Positions 16,259 to 25,481 of a stretch of DNA of 64,000 bases are shown here, one piece after another. Position 1 is the stretch's first letter, and each line of letters begins with the position of its first letter. The stretch covers positions 806,001 to 870,000 of the forward strand of contig BTVR01000002.1 of the NCBI GenBank assembly GCA_045864775.1, read 5' to 3'. A model generated the notes under the pieces. That model was not told the origin of the DNA. It did no database searches and saw only the letters and a program-made list of their open reading frames with translations. This DNA is from Macondimonas sp045864775. GTDB taxonomy: Bacteria > Pseudomonadota > Gammaproteobacteria > UBA5335. A program made the translations under genes and the position numbers.

Positions 16259-16997
16259 CGGCGATGACGGCCAGGCCGCGCAGGACCAGTTCCGGCTCGA
16301 CGCGGCTCGCGAAAGGCAGCAGCGGCTGCGCCCAGGGCGCATCGCCGCCGGTCAGCAGCACCGCCACATCGGCCCCCAGTCGCGCTCGGGCGACCTCCAC
16401 GACGCGCGTGCAGCAACCGATCACGCTGTGCGTCACACCCCAGGCCACGCAGGCGTCGGTCGAGCGACCCGCACCCTGCGCGTCGCCGTCGACCTCCGGC
16501 GCCGGCGCGTCCGTGATCACTTGCGCGGTGCCGCCTTGCAGGCTCTGCTGCAGCAGTCGCCGGCCCGGGGCGATGATGCCGCCCAGGTGCTCGCCGTGCG
16601 CATCCAGCAGATCGCCGGTCAGCGCCGTGCCCAGATCCAGGATACAGACCGGGCCCGACCCCAGCGATCGCGCGCCCACCAGCGCCGCCCAGCGATCCGC
16701 CCCCATGCGCCGTGGCTCGGCATAGGCCGAACGCACCCCATGACCCGCGGCCTGAGAGGCGATCCGCTGCACCGGTACGCCCCATGCCTGGCCCACCGTC
16801 CGCACGACGATTTCGGTCCGCGACGGATCGGTCACGCTGCACAGCCAGACCGCATCGGGCGGCTGCGCCAGCGGCCATCGATCCGTGATCGCCCCGGCCC
16901 CATGAAGGATCTCGCCCTTGGCGATAAAATCCGGCGCGCCCGGTGCCTGCGCGGCCCATTTGATCCGGGTATTGCCCAGGTCCAGCAGCAGCCTCAT
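16251..16997 (-). CDS. coaX: Type III pantothenate kinase CoaX
   Basis: CoaX phosphorylates pantothenate, the first step of coenzyme A synthesis, and does not respond to CoA feedback. The 248-residue protein starts MRLLLDLGNTRIKWA, the phosphate-1 motif of the ASKHA fold. MGADRWAALVGA near residue 100 and ILDLGTALTGDLLDA supply the substrate and phosphate-2 motifs, and GGIIAPGRRLLQQSL follows. The ATG at 16997 overlaps the birA stop. The open frame continues upstream to 17111 but without family similarity. Confidence 0.95.
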   Translation of the reverse strand: MRLLLDLGNTRIKWAAQAPGAPDFIAKGEILHGAGAITDRWPLAQPPDAVWLCSVTDPSRTEIVVRTVGQAWGVPVQRIASQAAGHGVRSAYAEPRRMGADRWAALVGARSLGSGPVCILDLGTALTGDLLDAHGEHLGGIIAPGRRLLQQSLQGGTAQVITDAPAPEVDGDAQGAGRSTDACVAWGVTHSVIGCCTRVVEVARARLGADVAVLLTGGDAPWAQPLLPFASRVEPELVLRGLAVIADA

Positions 16998-17995
16998 GGG
17001 TCGAGCGCCCGCACGCTTATCTCGCCGGACCAGTACGGGCGGATACCCGCGGCGTCTTCGAGCAGCAAGGCGCCCCGCTCGCTGACGCCCCGCGCCGTGC
17101 CTTCCAGCCAATCCCCGCGCTGCTCCACGCGGATGCGTCGGCCGGCCAACACGTCGCGCTCCCGAAAATGCGACAGAAAGGGGGCCAAGCCCTCCTCCGC
17201 AAAGCGGTCGAGGCCCGGAATCAACGCGCCGATGAGCGCTTCGGCGACGCGATTGCGGTGCGGCCTATTGGTCCCCAGGATGCGGCCGAGATCCGTCCAG
17301 GGTTGATCGATCAGTCCCGCCGGCAGGTCGGGGAGTTGCACGTTGACCCCGACGCCTACCACGACATCGCAGGGCCCGCCGGCCTCGCCGCGCAGCTCGA
17401 TCAGCACGCCGCCGAGCTTGCGCCCCTCCCAGAGGAGATCGTTGGGCCATTTCAGGCCGATGTCCTGCACGCCCAGCCGCAGCAGGGCCTGCGCCACCAT
17501 CACACCGACCGCCAGACCCAGGCCGGCGAAATCGGCGGGCAGCGTGGCAAAGCAATAGCCGATCGACAGCGGGATCTGAGCGCCCAAGGGCGATTGCCAA
17601 ACCCGGCCCCGGCGACCGCGGCCAGCCGATTGATGTTCGGCCAGACAGATGCGCGGCTGTGGCGACACGGGCAGGCGCAGCAGCGCGGCATTGGTCGAAT
17701 CCACCGCAAAGGGCAGGTGAAATGCCCCGATCCGAGCCGCGACCTCCGGTGCCAGTCCGGCAAGAATGCTGTCCCGGTCCAGCAGCTCGAGCGGAGCAGC
17801 CAGCCGGTAGCCCCGTCCGCGCACCGCCGCGACCTCGACGCCGAACGCGGCGAGGCGGCGCAAGCGGTTCCAGACCGCCGTGCGGCTCACGCCGAGGACG
17901 CGCGCCAGCTCGGCGCCCGAGACGGTGTCGCCCGATGCCAAGGCGCGGATCAGTCGATGCTGCGTCTCGGACAGCGCCGCGCCGCCGGCCACCAT
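16994..17995 (-). CDS. birA: Bifunctional biotin-protein ligase / biotin operon repressor BirA
   Basis: BirA attaches biotin to acetyl-CoA carboxylase and, in its biotinyl-AMP form, can repress biotin genes. The 333-residue length includes an N-terminal winged helix (VSGAELARVLGVSRTAVWNRLRRL). The catalytic domain shows AEHQSAGRGRRGRVW, LKWPNDLLWEGRKLGGVLIE and VVGVGVNVQLP. A short C-terminal SH3-like domain ends GEISVRALDP. It overlaps coaX and follows plsY by two bases. The helix-turn-helix indicates the regulatory type rather than a stand-alone ligase. Confidence 0.96.
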   Translation of the reverse strand: MVAGGAALSETQHRLIRALASGDTVSGAELARVLGVSRTAVWNRLRRLAAFGVEVAAVRGRGYRLAAPLELLDRDSILAGLAPEVAARIGAFHLPFAVDSTNAALLRLPVSPQPRICLAEHQSAGRGRRGRVWQSPLGAQIPLSIGYCFATLPADFAGLGLAVGVMVAQALLRLGVQDIGLKWPNDLLWEGRKLGGVLIELRGEAGGPCDVVVGVGVNVQLPDLPAGLIDQPWTDLGRILGTNRPHRNRVAEALIGALIPGLDRFAEEGLAPFLSHFRERDVLAGRRIRVEQRGDWLEGTARGVSERGALLLEDAAGIRPYWSGEISVRALDP

Positions 17996-17997
17996 GA

Positions 17998-18630
17998 CTA
18001 GCCTCGCAGCCGCCGCAGCAGCATCACGCGCTCGAAGCGGTTTTCATTGCCGCCCAGCAGACGCCGGATGTTTTCGCGGTGCGTGTAAAAGACGAAGGCC
18101 GCCATGATCAGCGCGAATGCGCCCAGCGGGGAAGCCAGGCCATCGGGCACGACGGCAGCCACATAGATCGGCGCAACGAGGGCCGCGCACAAAGTCGCCA
18201 GCCCCACATAGCCTGTCAAGACCAGCACCAGAAGCCAGGTGGCGAAGACGCAGGCCGCCCCTATCGGCATCAGACCCAGCACCACGCCGATCAGGGTCGC
18301 GGCGCCCTTGCCGCCCTTGAAGCCGTGAAAAACGGGATAGACATGCCCCAGCACGACGGCGAAGGCGCACAGAATCGGCACCCAGGAAAGCTCCGGGCCG
18401 GGACCGAAGGGCAAGGCCGGGATCAGGGTGACCGCTAGCACGCCTTTGCCCGCGTCGATGGCCAGCACCGCGACCGCCATGCCCCGCCCCAGTACGCGCA
18501 GGGCGTTGGTCGCGCCCGCGTTGCCGCTGCCGTGCTGGCGCACATCGACGCCTCGCAGCCGGCCGAGCAACAGGCTGCCCAGCACCGACCCCAGCAGATA
18601 GCTCAGCAACAGCTTGATCAAAAGCCCCAT
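17998..18630 (-). CDS. plsY: Glycerol-3-phosphate acyltransferase PlsY
   Basis: PlsY transfers the acyl group from acyl-phosphate to glycerol-3-phosphate in phospholipid synthesis. The 210-residue membrane protein has the three family motifs: LLSYLLGSVLGSLLLG at the start, RQHGSGNAGATNALRVLGR near residue 31, and HVYPVFHGFKGGKGAATLIG near 97. A third conserved region is present towards the end. Several hydrophobic helices fit the five-helix fold. It lies two bases upstream of birA. Confidence 0.96.
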   Translation of the reverse strand: MGLLIKLLLSYLLGSVLGSLLLGRLRGVDVRQHGSGNAGATNALRVLGRGMAVAVLAIDAGKGVLAVTLIPALPFGPGPELSWVPILCAFAVVLGHVYPVFHGFKGGKGAATLIGVVLGLMPIGAACVFATWLLVLVLTGYVGLATLCAALVAPIYVAAVVPDGLASPLGAFALIMAAFVFYTHRENIRRLLGGNENRFERVMLLRRLRG

Positions 18631-18666
18631 GTCACCGTCATCCCCCAGTCATCGCAAATGTTGCTT

Positions 18667-20466
18667 TCAGCCGCCCACGCCCGCGCCGAGCCAATCGAGC
18701 CCGGAGCGGGTCGGCGCAGCGCCAGCGCCGCGCAGTTCGAGCCAGCAGGCATCCTCCGGCGCCGCATCGAGCACCAGCGAGTAGGTCATTAGACGATCGT
18801 CGCGAAATCCGTGCCCGATCATCGGCGCGCGCTCGCCGTCGATTTGCAACAGGCGTTCCAGCCGCTCCGCATCCAGGCGTCGCCCCTCGAGCGCCACCAG
18901 CACGTCGCCGCACGCCATGCCGGCGCGAGCTGCCGACCCATCAGGCGCCAGCCATTCGACGCGCAAGCCCTCGCTCGTCGCCCGCCACCGAAGACCGGCA
19001 TCGCGCCGTCGACCTGCGGCGGGAGGTGGGCCATATCCGCCGGTGTCGCGGGCATCGCGCGCACTCGCCCAGTGCAGCGTCACGCCGAAGGGCGCCAGCA
19101 GCTCGGCGACGGGCAACTCGGCGCGACCGTACACCCAGTCGCGCAACGGCGCGGCAACGGCCTCCCCCGCCAGTTCGGCCACCAGCGCCTCGAAGCCGCC
19201 TTCGGGCAGCGGCTCCCCCGTCGCGCCATGGCGCGTCCACAAGGCCCGCAGGATGTCGTCGAGGCTCGAGGCTCCGGCCGATTCGCGGCGCAGCAACAGA
19301 TCCAGGCACAAGGCGATGACGCTGCCCTTGGTGTAGTAGCTGACGGTGTGGTTGGGCGTCGCCTCGTCGGGCTTGTAGAGCTTGATCCAGGCATCGAAGC
19401 TCGCATCGGCGACGCTGTCGATGCGGCGCCCCGGGGTACGCGCGAGCCGCGTCAGCGTCCGCGCCAATCGGCCCAGGAACTGCGCCTGTATGATGCAGCC
19501 TGAGCGCAGGAGGGCCAGTTCGTCGTAATAGGAGGTGATGCCCTCGAAGACCCACAGTTGCCGGGTGTAGGCCTCAGTGGTGAGATCGGCACTCGCCAGC
19601 GGCGCGGGCCGAATGCGCTTGACCAGCCAGCTGTGGAAATACTCGTGGCTACAGAGGCCGAGCAGGTCGGCGTAATCGTCCGACATCCCGGCTTCACCGC
19701 GCAGTGGCAGGGTCTTGCGCTGGGCGAGAAGCGCCGAGCTCAGTCGGTGTTCCAGGCCGCCGTAGCCCTCGCCGGCCAGCCGCAGCAGGAAGTGATAACG
19801 GTCCATGGGCAGGGCGCCGAACAGTGCCGCCTGCCAGGCGCAGATGCGCGCCAGATCGGCCGCAAGACGCGCCACATCCGCGCCCGGATCGGCACCGAGC
19901 ACCTGCAGATGATGCGGCACGCCGGCGACCGCGAACGATTGCTGCGTCAGCGGGCCCATCAAGACGGGACTGTCGATCAGCGTCTCATAGTCCGGCGCCG
20001 CGTACCGACCGAATCCCTGGGCATCGACGGCAACCGGGGCGAGCGCCGTGGCCAACCGCCAAGCCGGGTCAGGCGCGGCGACATCGACCTCGATGCCGAT
20101 CACGGGTACGTCGAGCGGCTGGAGAAACACGCTGGTGCCGTTGAAGAACGCCCACTCGCGATCGAGGTAAGCGCCGCGCACCGACCCGTCGCGGGCGTAA
20201 ACCTCCCAGACCAGATCGAGCGGGCCGCCCGCGTGCGCCACCTGCCAGGTGGACTTGTCACGCTTGGTCACCGCCAGCGCGCGGCCCGCCGCATCACGGG
20301 CCGACAGAGCGATGACATGCCGCGCGAAGTCGCGGATCAGATAGCTGCCTGGAATCCAGGCGGGCAGGCGCAGGCGTTGATCGGGCAGCGCCTCGGGCAG
20401 GTGGCAACGCACCCGATAGCGGTGTTCAAAGGCCGGTTGGGCTTGAATCTGGTAGCGCAGCAGCAT
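18667..20466 (-). CDS. M61 family metallopeptidase with PDZ domain
   Basis: The 599-residue protein carries the zinc motif HEYFHSW (H274, E275, H278), followed by FEGITSYYDEL, which supplies the third ligand region. This is the glycyl-aminopeptidase-like M61 family. The N-terminal 170 residues form the beta-rich domain; the C-terminal part from about residue 505 (GLRVEWLAPDGSAARAGMACGDVLVALEGRRL) is a PDZ domain. No signal peptide is evident, so a cytoplasmic role is likely. The physiological substrate is not known. It is followed by plsY after 36 bases on the same strand. Confidence 0.9.
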   Translation of the reverse strand: MLLRYQIQAQPAFEHRYRVRCHLPEALPDQRLRLPAWIPGSYLIRDFARHVIALSARDAAGRALAVTKRDKSTWQVAHAGGPLDLVWEVYARDGSVRGAYLDREWAFFNGTSVFLQPLDVPVIGIEVDVAAPDPAWRLATALAPVAVDAQGFGRYAAPDYETLIDSPVLMGPLTQQSFAVAGVPHHLQVLGADPGADVARLAADLARICAWQAALFGALPMDRYHFLLRLAGEGYGGLEHRLSSALLAQRKTLPLRGEAGMSDDYADLLGLCSHEYFHSWLVKRIRPAPLASADLTTEAYTRQLWVFEGITSYYDELALLRSGCIIQAQFLGRLARTLTRLARTPGRRIDSVADASFDAWIKLYKPDEATPNHTVSYYTKGSVIALCLDLLLRRESAGASSLDDILRALWTRHGATGEPLPEGGFEALVAELAGEAVAAPLRDWVYGRAELPVAELLAPFGVTLHWASARDARDTGGYGPPPAAGRRRDAGLRWRATSEGLRVEWLAPDGSAARAGMACGDVLVALEGRRLDAERLERLLQIDGERAPMIGHGFRDDRLMTYSLVLDAAPEDACWLELRGAGAAPTRSGLDWLGAGVGG

Positions 20467-20546
20467 CGATCATCCGGGCACAAAAGCGGCGGCCGCGCCC
20501 GATTCGGCACGCCCGCCGGCAAGTGTGTGGAAATTGATGCCGCCGG

Positions 20547-21014
20547 TCAACGACTCACGCGCAGGGTCCCGTCGGCTGCCCGCAGGACGCGCACCCGCTC
20601 GCCCAGCATGAACGGCGCCATGGACGGATCAACGGCTTGCGCGACGGCAATGACGCTGCCTTCCGCCAGACGCACGGTTACCTCGACGCCCTGCTGACGC
20701 GTCGCGCGCTCCTCAGCGGCTTGGCCAGCCACCGTACCGGCGGCAGCACCCGCAGCAGTCGCCACGCGACGGCCCGTGCCGCTGCCGAGCGTGCTGCCCA
20801 GAACACCCCCGACCACGGCACCCCCGACCTGGCTGGCCACGGAGCGATTGCCTTCGATGACGATCGCACGAATGTTCTCGATCACGCCGGTCTGGACCTC
20901 CATGGCGCGCATGGCCTGATTGCGCTGATACACCCCCGGCGACTGGCTCGGGGCGCATCCCGCGATCGCGAGCATGGCGACCAGACTTCCGATGGCTAGG
21001 GCTGACTTTCGCAT
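20547..21014 (-). CDS. Glycine-zipper lipoprotein (SlyB/Pcp-like)
   Basis: The 155-residue protein starts MRKSALAIGSLVAMLAIAGC; the lipobox LAIAGC predicts lipidation at C20. The middle has glycine-zipper repeats GGAVVGGVLGSTLGSGTGRR and AAGAAAGTVAGQ, as in the outer-membrane lipoproteins SlyB and Pcp. The C-terminal half (VEVTVRLAEGSVIAV, LGERVRVLRAADGTLRV) is a small beta domain. Proteins of this type help keep the outer membrane intact under stress. The frame is open upstream to 21134 but the lipoprotein start is clear. Confidence 0.88.
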   Translation of the reverse strand: MRKSALAIGSLVAMLAIAGCAPSQSPGVYQRNQAMRAMEVQTGVIENIRAIVIEGNRSVASQVGGAVVGGVLGSTLGSGTGRRVATAAGAAAGTVAGQAAEERATRQQGVEVTVRLAEGSVIAVAQAVDPSMAPFMLGERVRVLRAADGTLRVSR

Positions 21015-21115
21015 GATCCCGTCCTCATTTTCGCAAAGTCGATTCTCGAGTCGTTTTTCATGGGCTTGTTGCGCTTCGACCCTGCGCCGTGCGCTGCGTT
21101 CCGCTGCAAGTCCGA

Positions 21116-21143
21116 TAAAAACCCGGCAGGCCACCCCTGCCGG
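21116..21143 (-). terminator. Intrinsic terminator after the CsgG-like lipoprotein gene
   Basis: On the minus strand CCGGCAGG, a 5-base loop, CCTGCCGG and then GTTTTTAT lie 31 bases past the stop at 21174. The stem is perfect. Confidence 0.9.
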
Positions 21144-21173
21144 ATGGATGGTGTGCCGCTCCCGAAGAACGGA

Positions 21174-22010
21174 TCAGCGGCTGTTGAGTTCCCGCGATGC
21201 CGGGGTGCTGCCGCCGTCCACTCCGAGCCGGCCGCCGGCCCCCAGGCCGCCGCGCACGGTCTGCGCCTGATAGTTGCGCACTGCGCGCACCATCTGGTTA
21301 TAGGAATCCATGAAGGCCGCCACGAGGACTTTTTGCTGCGGCGTATTGGAATACCCGCTCACCCGCCCGTATGCGCCGCCGACCACGGCTCCCAGGCCCC
21401 CGAAATCCATGTTCCTGGAACTGCCTTGAGCGGACGCCAGCTGCACGCCGGAACGGTTATCGATCATGGTCAGTACGGTGGCGGCGTCGTTGACCTTCAA
21501 GCTGCCCGCGACATAGCCGGCCAAGGGAGAAATGCTTCCCACCGCGGCACCCAGCCCGCCGCTCCCCTTCTGGCTGTATGCCACCGAGGGGATGAGTGTA
21601 TAGTCCGCAGCCACCATCTGGCCCTTGCCGAAGTTGCTGCCCCCGCGCATCTCGCCGGATTCTTCCAGCCCCCGCTCATACATCATGTTGTCCAGCGCCC
21701 GCCCACGCTCGACCACGACGAAGCAATTGGATTGCTGGATCATCAGACGGAGCAGCGGAACCGTGGATTGCAGGCCGTAGTTCTGCTGGAAATAGTAGTA
21801 CCACTGGTCGTCGCGTTTCTCCTCGACCGCGAGGGTGCCCAGCGACTCGGTGCAGGTTTCCATCTGAGCGTTGGCGTTCGCCGACGTTGCGCCGCCCGCG
21901 GCGCCGGTCGCCACGGTGTCGGCACCCTTGCTGCCGATGCTCGGCATGGTGCCCTGACAGCCCGCCAGCAGCACGCTGGCTGCCAACACGCTTCCCATAA
22001 TCTTCTTCAT
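21174..22010 (-). CDS. CsgG/HfaB-like lipoprotein
   Basis: The 278-residue protein has a lipobox (ASVLLAGC) at its start. It then has the pattern RLMIQQSNCFVVVERGRALDNMMYERGLEESGEM, which resembles the CsgG/HfaB family of outer-membrane lipoproteins. The family strand AADYTLIPSVAYS follows, then small glycine-rich segments and a helical C-terminus around FMDSYNQMVRAVRNY. CsgG itself is the curli secretion pore; no curli subunit or partner genes lie here. A role in curli export is not supported. A strong terminator follows. Confidence 0.75.
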   Translation of the reverse strand: MKKIMGSVLAASVLLAGCQGTMPSIGSKGADTVATGAAGGATSANANAQMETCTESLGTLAVEEKRDDQWYYYFQQNYGLQSTVPLLRLMIQQSNCFVVVERGRALDNMMYERGLEESGEMRGGSNFGKGQMVAADYTLIPSVAYSQKGSGGLGAAVGSISPLAGYVAGSLKVNDAATVLTMIDNRSGVQLASAQGSSRNMDFGGLGAVVGGAYGRVSGYSNTPQQKVLVAAFMDSYNQMVRAVRNYQAQTVRGGLGAGGRLGVDGGSTPASRELNSR

Positions 22011-22164
22011 GCTGATTCCCCCGAGAGTTTGACGATTTTTTGACCACGCATCGCCGTGCCGCGACTCGCGGAATCAGCGACGCGTCAGTTCGCCTTTCTA
22101 CTCCCTTTCGGGCCTTTCCTCAAACGCGTGCGGGCGGGGATCGGGTCGCGCGGCAAGGACCCCG

Positions 22165-22962
22165 TCACGCCGCGGCGGGCCGGCGATGACGCTCGTAGAG
22201 GAAGCGCAGTCCTTCGGCGCGGTAGTGATGAAACGCAGGATTCTCGGCCAGCGCCATGCGCTCGCGGGGGCGCGGCAGGTCGACGGCCAGAATCTCACCC
22301 ACCGTGGCCGCCGGGCCATTGGTCATCATGACGATGCGGTCGGACAGCAGCACCGCTTCGTCCATGTCGTGGGTGATCATGACGATGGTGTTGCCGAGCC
22401 GGGCGTGGATGTCCATCACGGTTTCCTGCAGGGTCGCCCGCGTGAGGGCGTCGAGGGCGCCGAAGGGCTCGTCCATGAGCATGACCTTGGGCTCCATGGC
22501 CAGTGCCCGCGCGATGCCGACGCGCTGCTTCATCCCGCCCGAAATCTCGTGCGGCCGCTTGTGGCTGGCGTGGGCCATGTTCACGAGCGCGAGGTTGTGC
22601 TCGATCCATTCGTGCATCTCGGCGCGTGTCTTTTTGCCGCGGAACACCTGACGCACCGCCAATGCGACGTTTTCATAGACGCTGAGCCAAGGCAGCAGGG
22701 AGTGGTTCTGGAACACCACCGCCCGCTCGGGACCGGGACCGCTGACCTCGCGGCCATCCAGGATCACGCCACCCGTACTGGCGGTCAGCAGGCCGGCGAT
22801 GATGTTGAGCACGGTCGACTTGCCGCAACCGGAATGGCCGATGAGCGAGACGTATTCCCCGCGCGCGATGTTGAGATTGACATCCTTGAGCGCCGTGAAT
22901 GGCCCCTGAGGGGTGTCGAAGGTGATGGAAACCTGGGTGAGTTCGAGATAGGACTGGGCCAT
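22165..22962 (-). CDS. nrtD: Nitrate ABC transporter, ATP-binding protein
   Basis: This 265-residue ATPase powers nitrate uptake. It shows the Walker A GHSGCGKST near residue 42, the Q-loop VVFQNHSLLPWLSV, the signature ISGGMKQRVGIARAL, Walker B VMLMDEPFGALD and the switch histidine in MITHDMDE. LPW in the Q-loop region is typical of the nitrate/sulfonate/taurine subfamily. It lacks the extra NrtA-like C-terminal domain found in cyanobacterial NrtC; here that sensing role may be taken by NasS. The ATG at 22962 has GAGGAG before it. It is the last gene of nasS-nrtA-nrtB-nrtD. Confidence 0.92.
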   Translation of the reverse strand: MAQSYLELTQVSITFDTPQGPFTALKDVNLNIARGEYVSLIGHSGCGKSTVLNIIAGLLTASTGGVILDGREVSGPGPERAVVFQNHSLLPWLSVYENVALAVRQVFRGKKTRAEMHEWIEHNLALVNMAHASHKRPHEISGGMKQRVGIARALAMEPKVMLMDEPFGALDALTRATLQETVMDIHARLGNTIVMITHDMDEAVLLSDRIVMMTNGPAATVGEILAVDLPRPRERMALAENPAFHHYRAEGLRFLYERHRRPAAA

Positions 22963-22976
22963 GGGCGTCTCCTCGT

Positions 22977-24014
22977 TCAGCGGGTGATGGCGGTTTTGTC
23001 CCAAGACAGTCGGCGCTGCAGCAGCAGCATGCCGCGATCGAGGACGAGACCGATCAGGCCGATGGTGAGCACCGCCACCATGATGCGGCCCAGCGATTGG
23101 GCATTGCCGTTCTGGAATTCATCCCAGACGAATTTGCCGAGCCCGGGGTTCTGCGACAGCATCTCGGCGGCGATGAGCACCATCCAGGCCACCCCGAGCG
23201 ACAGCCGCAGACCGGTGAAGATCATCGGTACCGCCGAGGGCAGCACGATCCGGCGCACGTGCGTGACCCAGCCGAGCCGGAGCACGCGGCTGACGTTGAC
23301 CAGATCCTTGTCGACGCCCGCCACGCCGACGGCTGTGTTGATCAGCGACGGCCAGAGCGAACACATCGCCACCGTGATCGTGGACACCAGATAGGACTTG
23401 GCGAAGAGCGGGTCATCGCTGACATAGGCCGCGCTGACGACCAGGGTCACCAGCGGCAGCCAGGCCAGCGGAGATACCGGCTTGAGCAACTGGATCAAGG
23501 GGTTGACGCTGGCGTAAAGGCCGCTGCTCAGGCCGATCAGGACGCCGAGCGGCACGGCGATCAAGGAAGCCAGCAAAAAGCCGCTCGTCACCGTGACGAG
23601 ACTGGTTCGGATCTGGTCGGGAAAGGTCGGTCGGCCCGCGTAAGCGCGGACACTCACCGCGGCCTCGGGGTTCTCGGCCAGCCGCGCGGCGTTGCGCTCG
23701 GCCTGACGCGTCTCGAACGCGGCAGCCTTCTCGCGCTCCTCCTGAAACTCGACGTAAAGCCCGTGCGCGGCGCGCGCCGTGTCGGCCGGGTCCGGGAACT
23801 GGCCGAGCGAGGTGTTGATCCGGCCGGCCGCCACATGCCAGATCAGCAGAAAAGCCAGGATGCCGGACAGTGGCAGGATCAGCGCGCGCGCCCACGCCAG
23901 TGACGGGGAAAAGGGACGCGCGGCGCGCAGCCTGGTCCATGCGTTCATCGACGAAACGCCTCGAAGAAGGGCGCGTGGCCGGGATGCGGAAAGCAGGGGG
24001 ATCGGGGTTGCCAT
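22977..24014 (-). CDS. nrtB: Nitrate ABC transporter, permease protein
   Basis: The 345-residue inner-membrane permease has about six helices and the binding-protein-dependent transport loop near VLRLGWVTHVRRIVLPSAVPMIFTGLRLSLGVAW. After the first helix it has a ~60-residue charged, probably periplasmic segment (YVEFQEEREKAAAFETRQAE) that shorter cyanobacterial NrtB proteins lack. I chose the ATG at 24014 because GGAGG lies nine bases before it; the ATG at 23948 would give a 323-residue protein. It is followed by nrtD after 14 bases. Confidence 0.9.
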   Translation of the reverse strand: MATPIPLLSASRPRALLRGVSSMNAWTRLRAARPFSPSLAWARALILPLSGILAFLLIWHVAAGRINTSLGQFPDPADTARAAHGLYVEFQEEREKAAAFETRQAERNAARLAENPEAAVSVRAYAGRPTFPDQIRTSLVTVTSGFLLASLIAVPLGVLIGLSSGLYASVNPLIQLLKPVSPLAWLPLVTLVVSAAYVSDDPLFAKSYLVSTITVAMCSLWPSLINTAVGVAGVDKDLVNVSRVLRLGWVTHVRRIVLPSAVPMIFTGLRLSLGVAWMVLIAAEMLSQNPGLGKFVWDEFQNGNAQSLGRIMVAVLTIGLIGLVLDRGMLLLQRRLSWDKTAITR

Positions 24015-24080
24015 GGGGTCATGCCTCCTTCGAAAAGGGCCGGACCCGGCCCTTGCCCGGTCCGGCGGGATCAACGCCCC

Positions 24081-25481
24081 TCAGGGCTGTTCGCTGCCTT
24101 TCAGCCCGATGGCGAACTGCGCGAGATAGGCGTTGGGCTTGCGGGCATCGAACTCGATGCCGTCCAGCGGACTCTTGCGCGGCGGCTTGATGGACAAATC
24201 CTTGGACAGATCGGGAAAATCAGCCGCTTTCATCGTGCCGTCCGCGATGAGCGCCTTGGCTGCGGCGAGATAGATGTCGCCGCGATAGGCTTTCTTCGCG
24301 GTCTCGAGATACCAGCCATCGGGCTTCTGCTCGGGGATGTGGCCCCAGCGGCGCATCTGAGTCAGCCACCAGACGGCGTCGGAGGCGTAGGGATAGGCGT
24401 AGTAGCCGCGGAAGAACTTGTTGAAGTCGGGGATGGGCCGCTTGTCGCCCTTCTCGAACTCGAAGGTCCCGGTCATGCTGTTGGCCAGCACGCGCTCCTC
24501 GGCGCCCACATAGTTGGGCTTGGCGATGATGCGCACCGCCTCGGGCCGGTTCGCGTTGTTGTTGGCATCGAGCCAGGCGGAGGCCCGGATCAGCGCCTTC
24601 ACCATGCGCACCGTGGTGTTGGGGTTTTTCTCGGCAAACCCTTTGGTGATGCCGAACACCTTGTCGGCGCCGTCCGGCCAGAGGTTCTCGCTGGTCATGA
24701 CCGGCACGCCCAGCCCCTTGAACACGGCCTGCTGGTTCCAGGGTTCACCGACGCAATAGCCGACCGTCGTGCCGGCATCCATGGTCGGCACCATCTGTGG
24801 CGGCGGGACGACCGACAGCATGGCGTCGGCCTTGAGGTTGCCGCTGTTGTCGCCCTTGGCCGGCGCATAGAAACCCGGATGGATGCCGCCCGCGGCCAGC
24901 CAGTAGCGCAAGAGGTAATTGTGCGTGCCGATGGGGAAGGTCATCCCCAGATTGAAAGGCTTGCCATTTTTCTTGTAAGTCTCGAGCACGGGCTTGAGCG
25001 CCGCCGCGCTGATGGGATGGACCGGCTTGCCGTCCGCCATCGGCACCTGCTTCTTCATCTCGGCCCAGACGGCGTTGGAAACGGTAATCGCGGCGCCGTT
25101 GTAGGACAGGGTCAGGGGCGAGATGATCTCGGCCGCCGTGCTGGTGCCGGTAGCGGCGACCAGCGGCATGGCCGCCAGCATGTGCGCGCCATCCAGCTCG
25201 CCGGTGACCACGCGGTCGAACAGCACCTTCCAGTTGGCTTGGGCCTCCAGCGTGACGTAGAGCCCTTCGTCCTCGAAGTAGCCCTTCTCGTAGGCCACGG
25301 CCAGGGGCGCCATATCGGTGAGCTTGATGAAACCGAGTTTCAGCTCTTCCTTTTCCGGTGCGCCGAGGGCCGCGCTCGCCGCCGGACTCGTGGCCACTGC
25401 GGCGCCGATGAGCCCCAAGGCCAGCACCGCGGTCGCGGCCGAGGCGCGCCAGCGCGCGAGGGTGAGATTGAACCTGTTCAT
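24081..25481 (-). CDS. nrtA: Nitrate ABC transporter, substrate-binding protein
   Basis: The 466-residue protein captures nitrate in the periplasm for NrtB/NrtD. A long signal peptide (to about residue 38, ending AASAA) precedes KLGFIKLTDMAPLAVAYEKGYFEDEGL, the family opening. LDGAHMLAAMPLVAA, VPPPQMVPTMDAGTTVGYCVGEPWNQQA and YASDAVWWLTQMRRWGHIP are NrtA/CmpA signatures. CmpA binds bicarbonate with the same fold, so the ligand is inferred mainly from the nasS/nasT context. A GGAG site precedes the ATG, which overlaps the nasS stop by four bases. Confidence 0.9.
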   Translation of the reverse strand: MNRFNLTLARWRASAATAVLALGLIGAAVATSPAASAALGAPEKEELKLGFIKLTDMAPLAVAYEKGYFEDEGLYVTLEAQANWKVLFDRVVTGELDGAHMLAAMPLVAATGTSTAAEIISPLTLSYNGAAITVSNAVWAEMKKQVPMADGKPVHPISAAALKPVLETYKKNGKPFNLGMTFPIGTHNYLLRYWLAAGGIHPGFYAPAKGDNSGNLKADAMLSVVPPPQMVPTMDAGTTVGYCVGEPWNQQAVFKGLGVPVMTSENLWPDGADKVFGITKGFAEKNPNTTVRMVKALIRASAWLDANNNANRPEAVRIIAKPNYVGAEERVLANSMTGTFEFEKGDKRPIPDFNKFFRGYYAYPYASDAVWWLTQMRRWGHIPEQKPDGWYLETAKKAYRGDIYLAAAKALIADGTMKAADFPDLSKDLSIKPPRKSPLDGIEFDARKPNAYLAQFAIGLKGSEQP

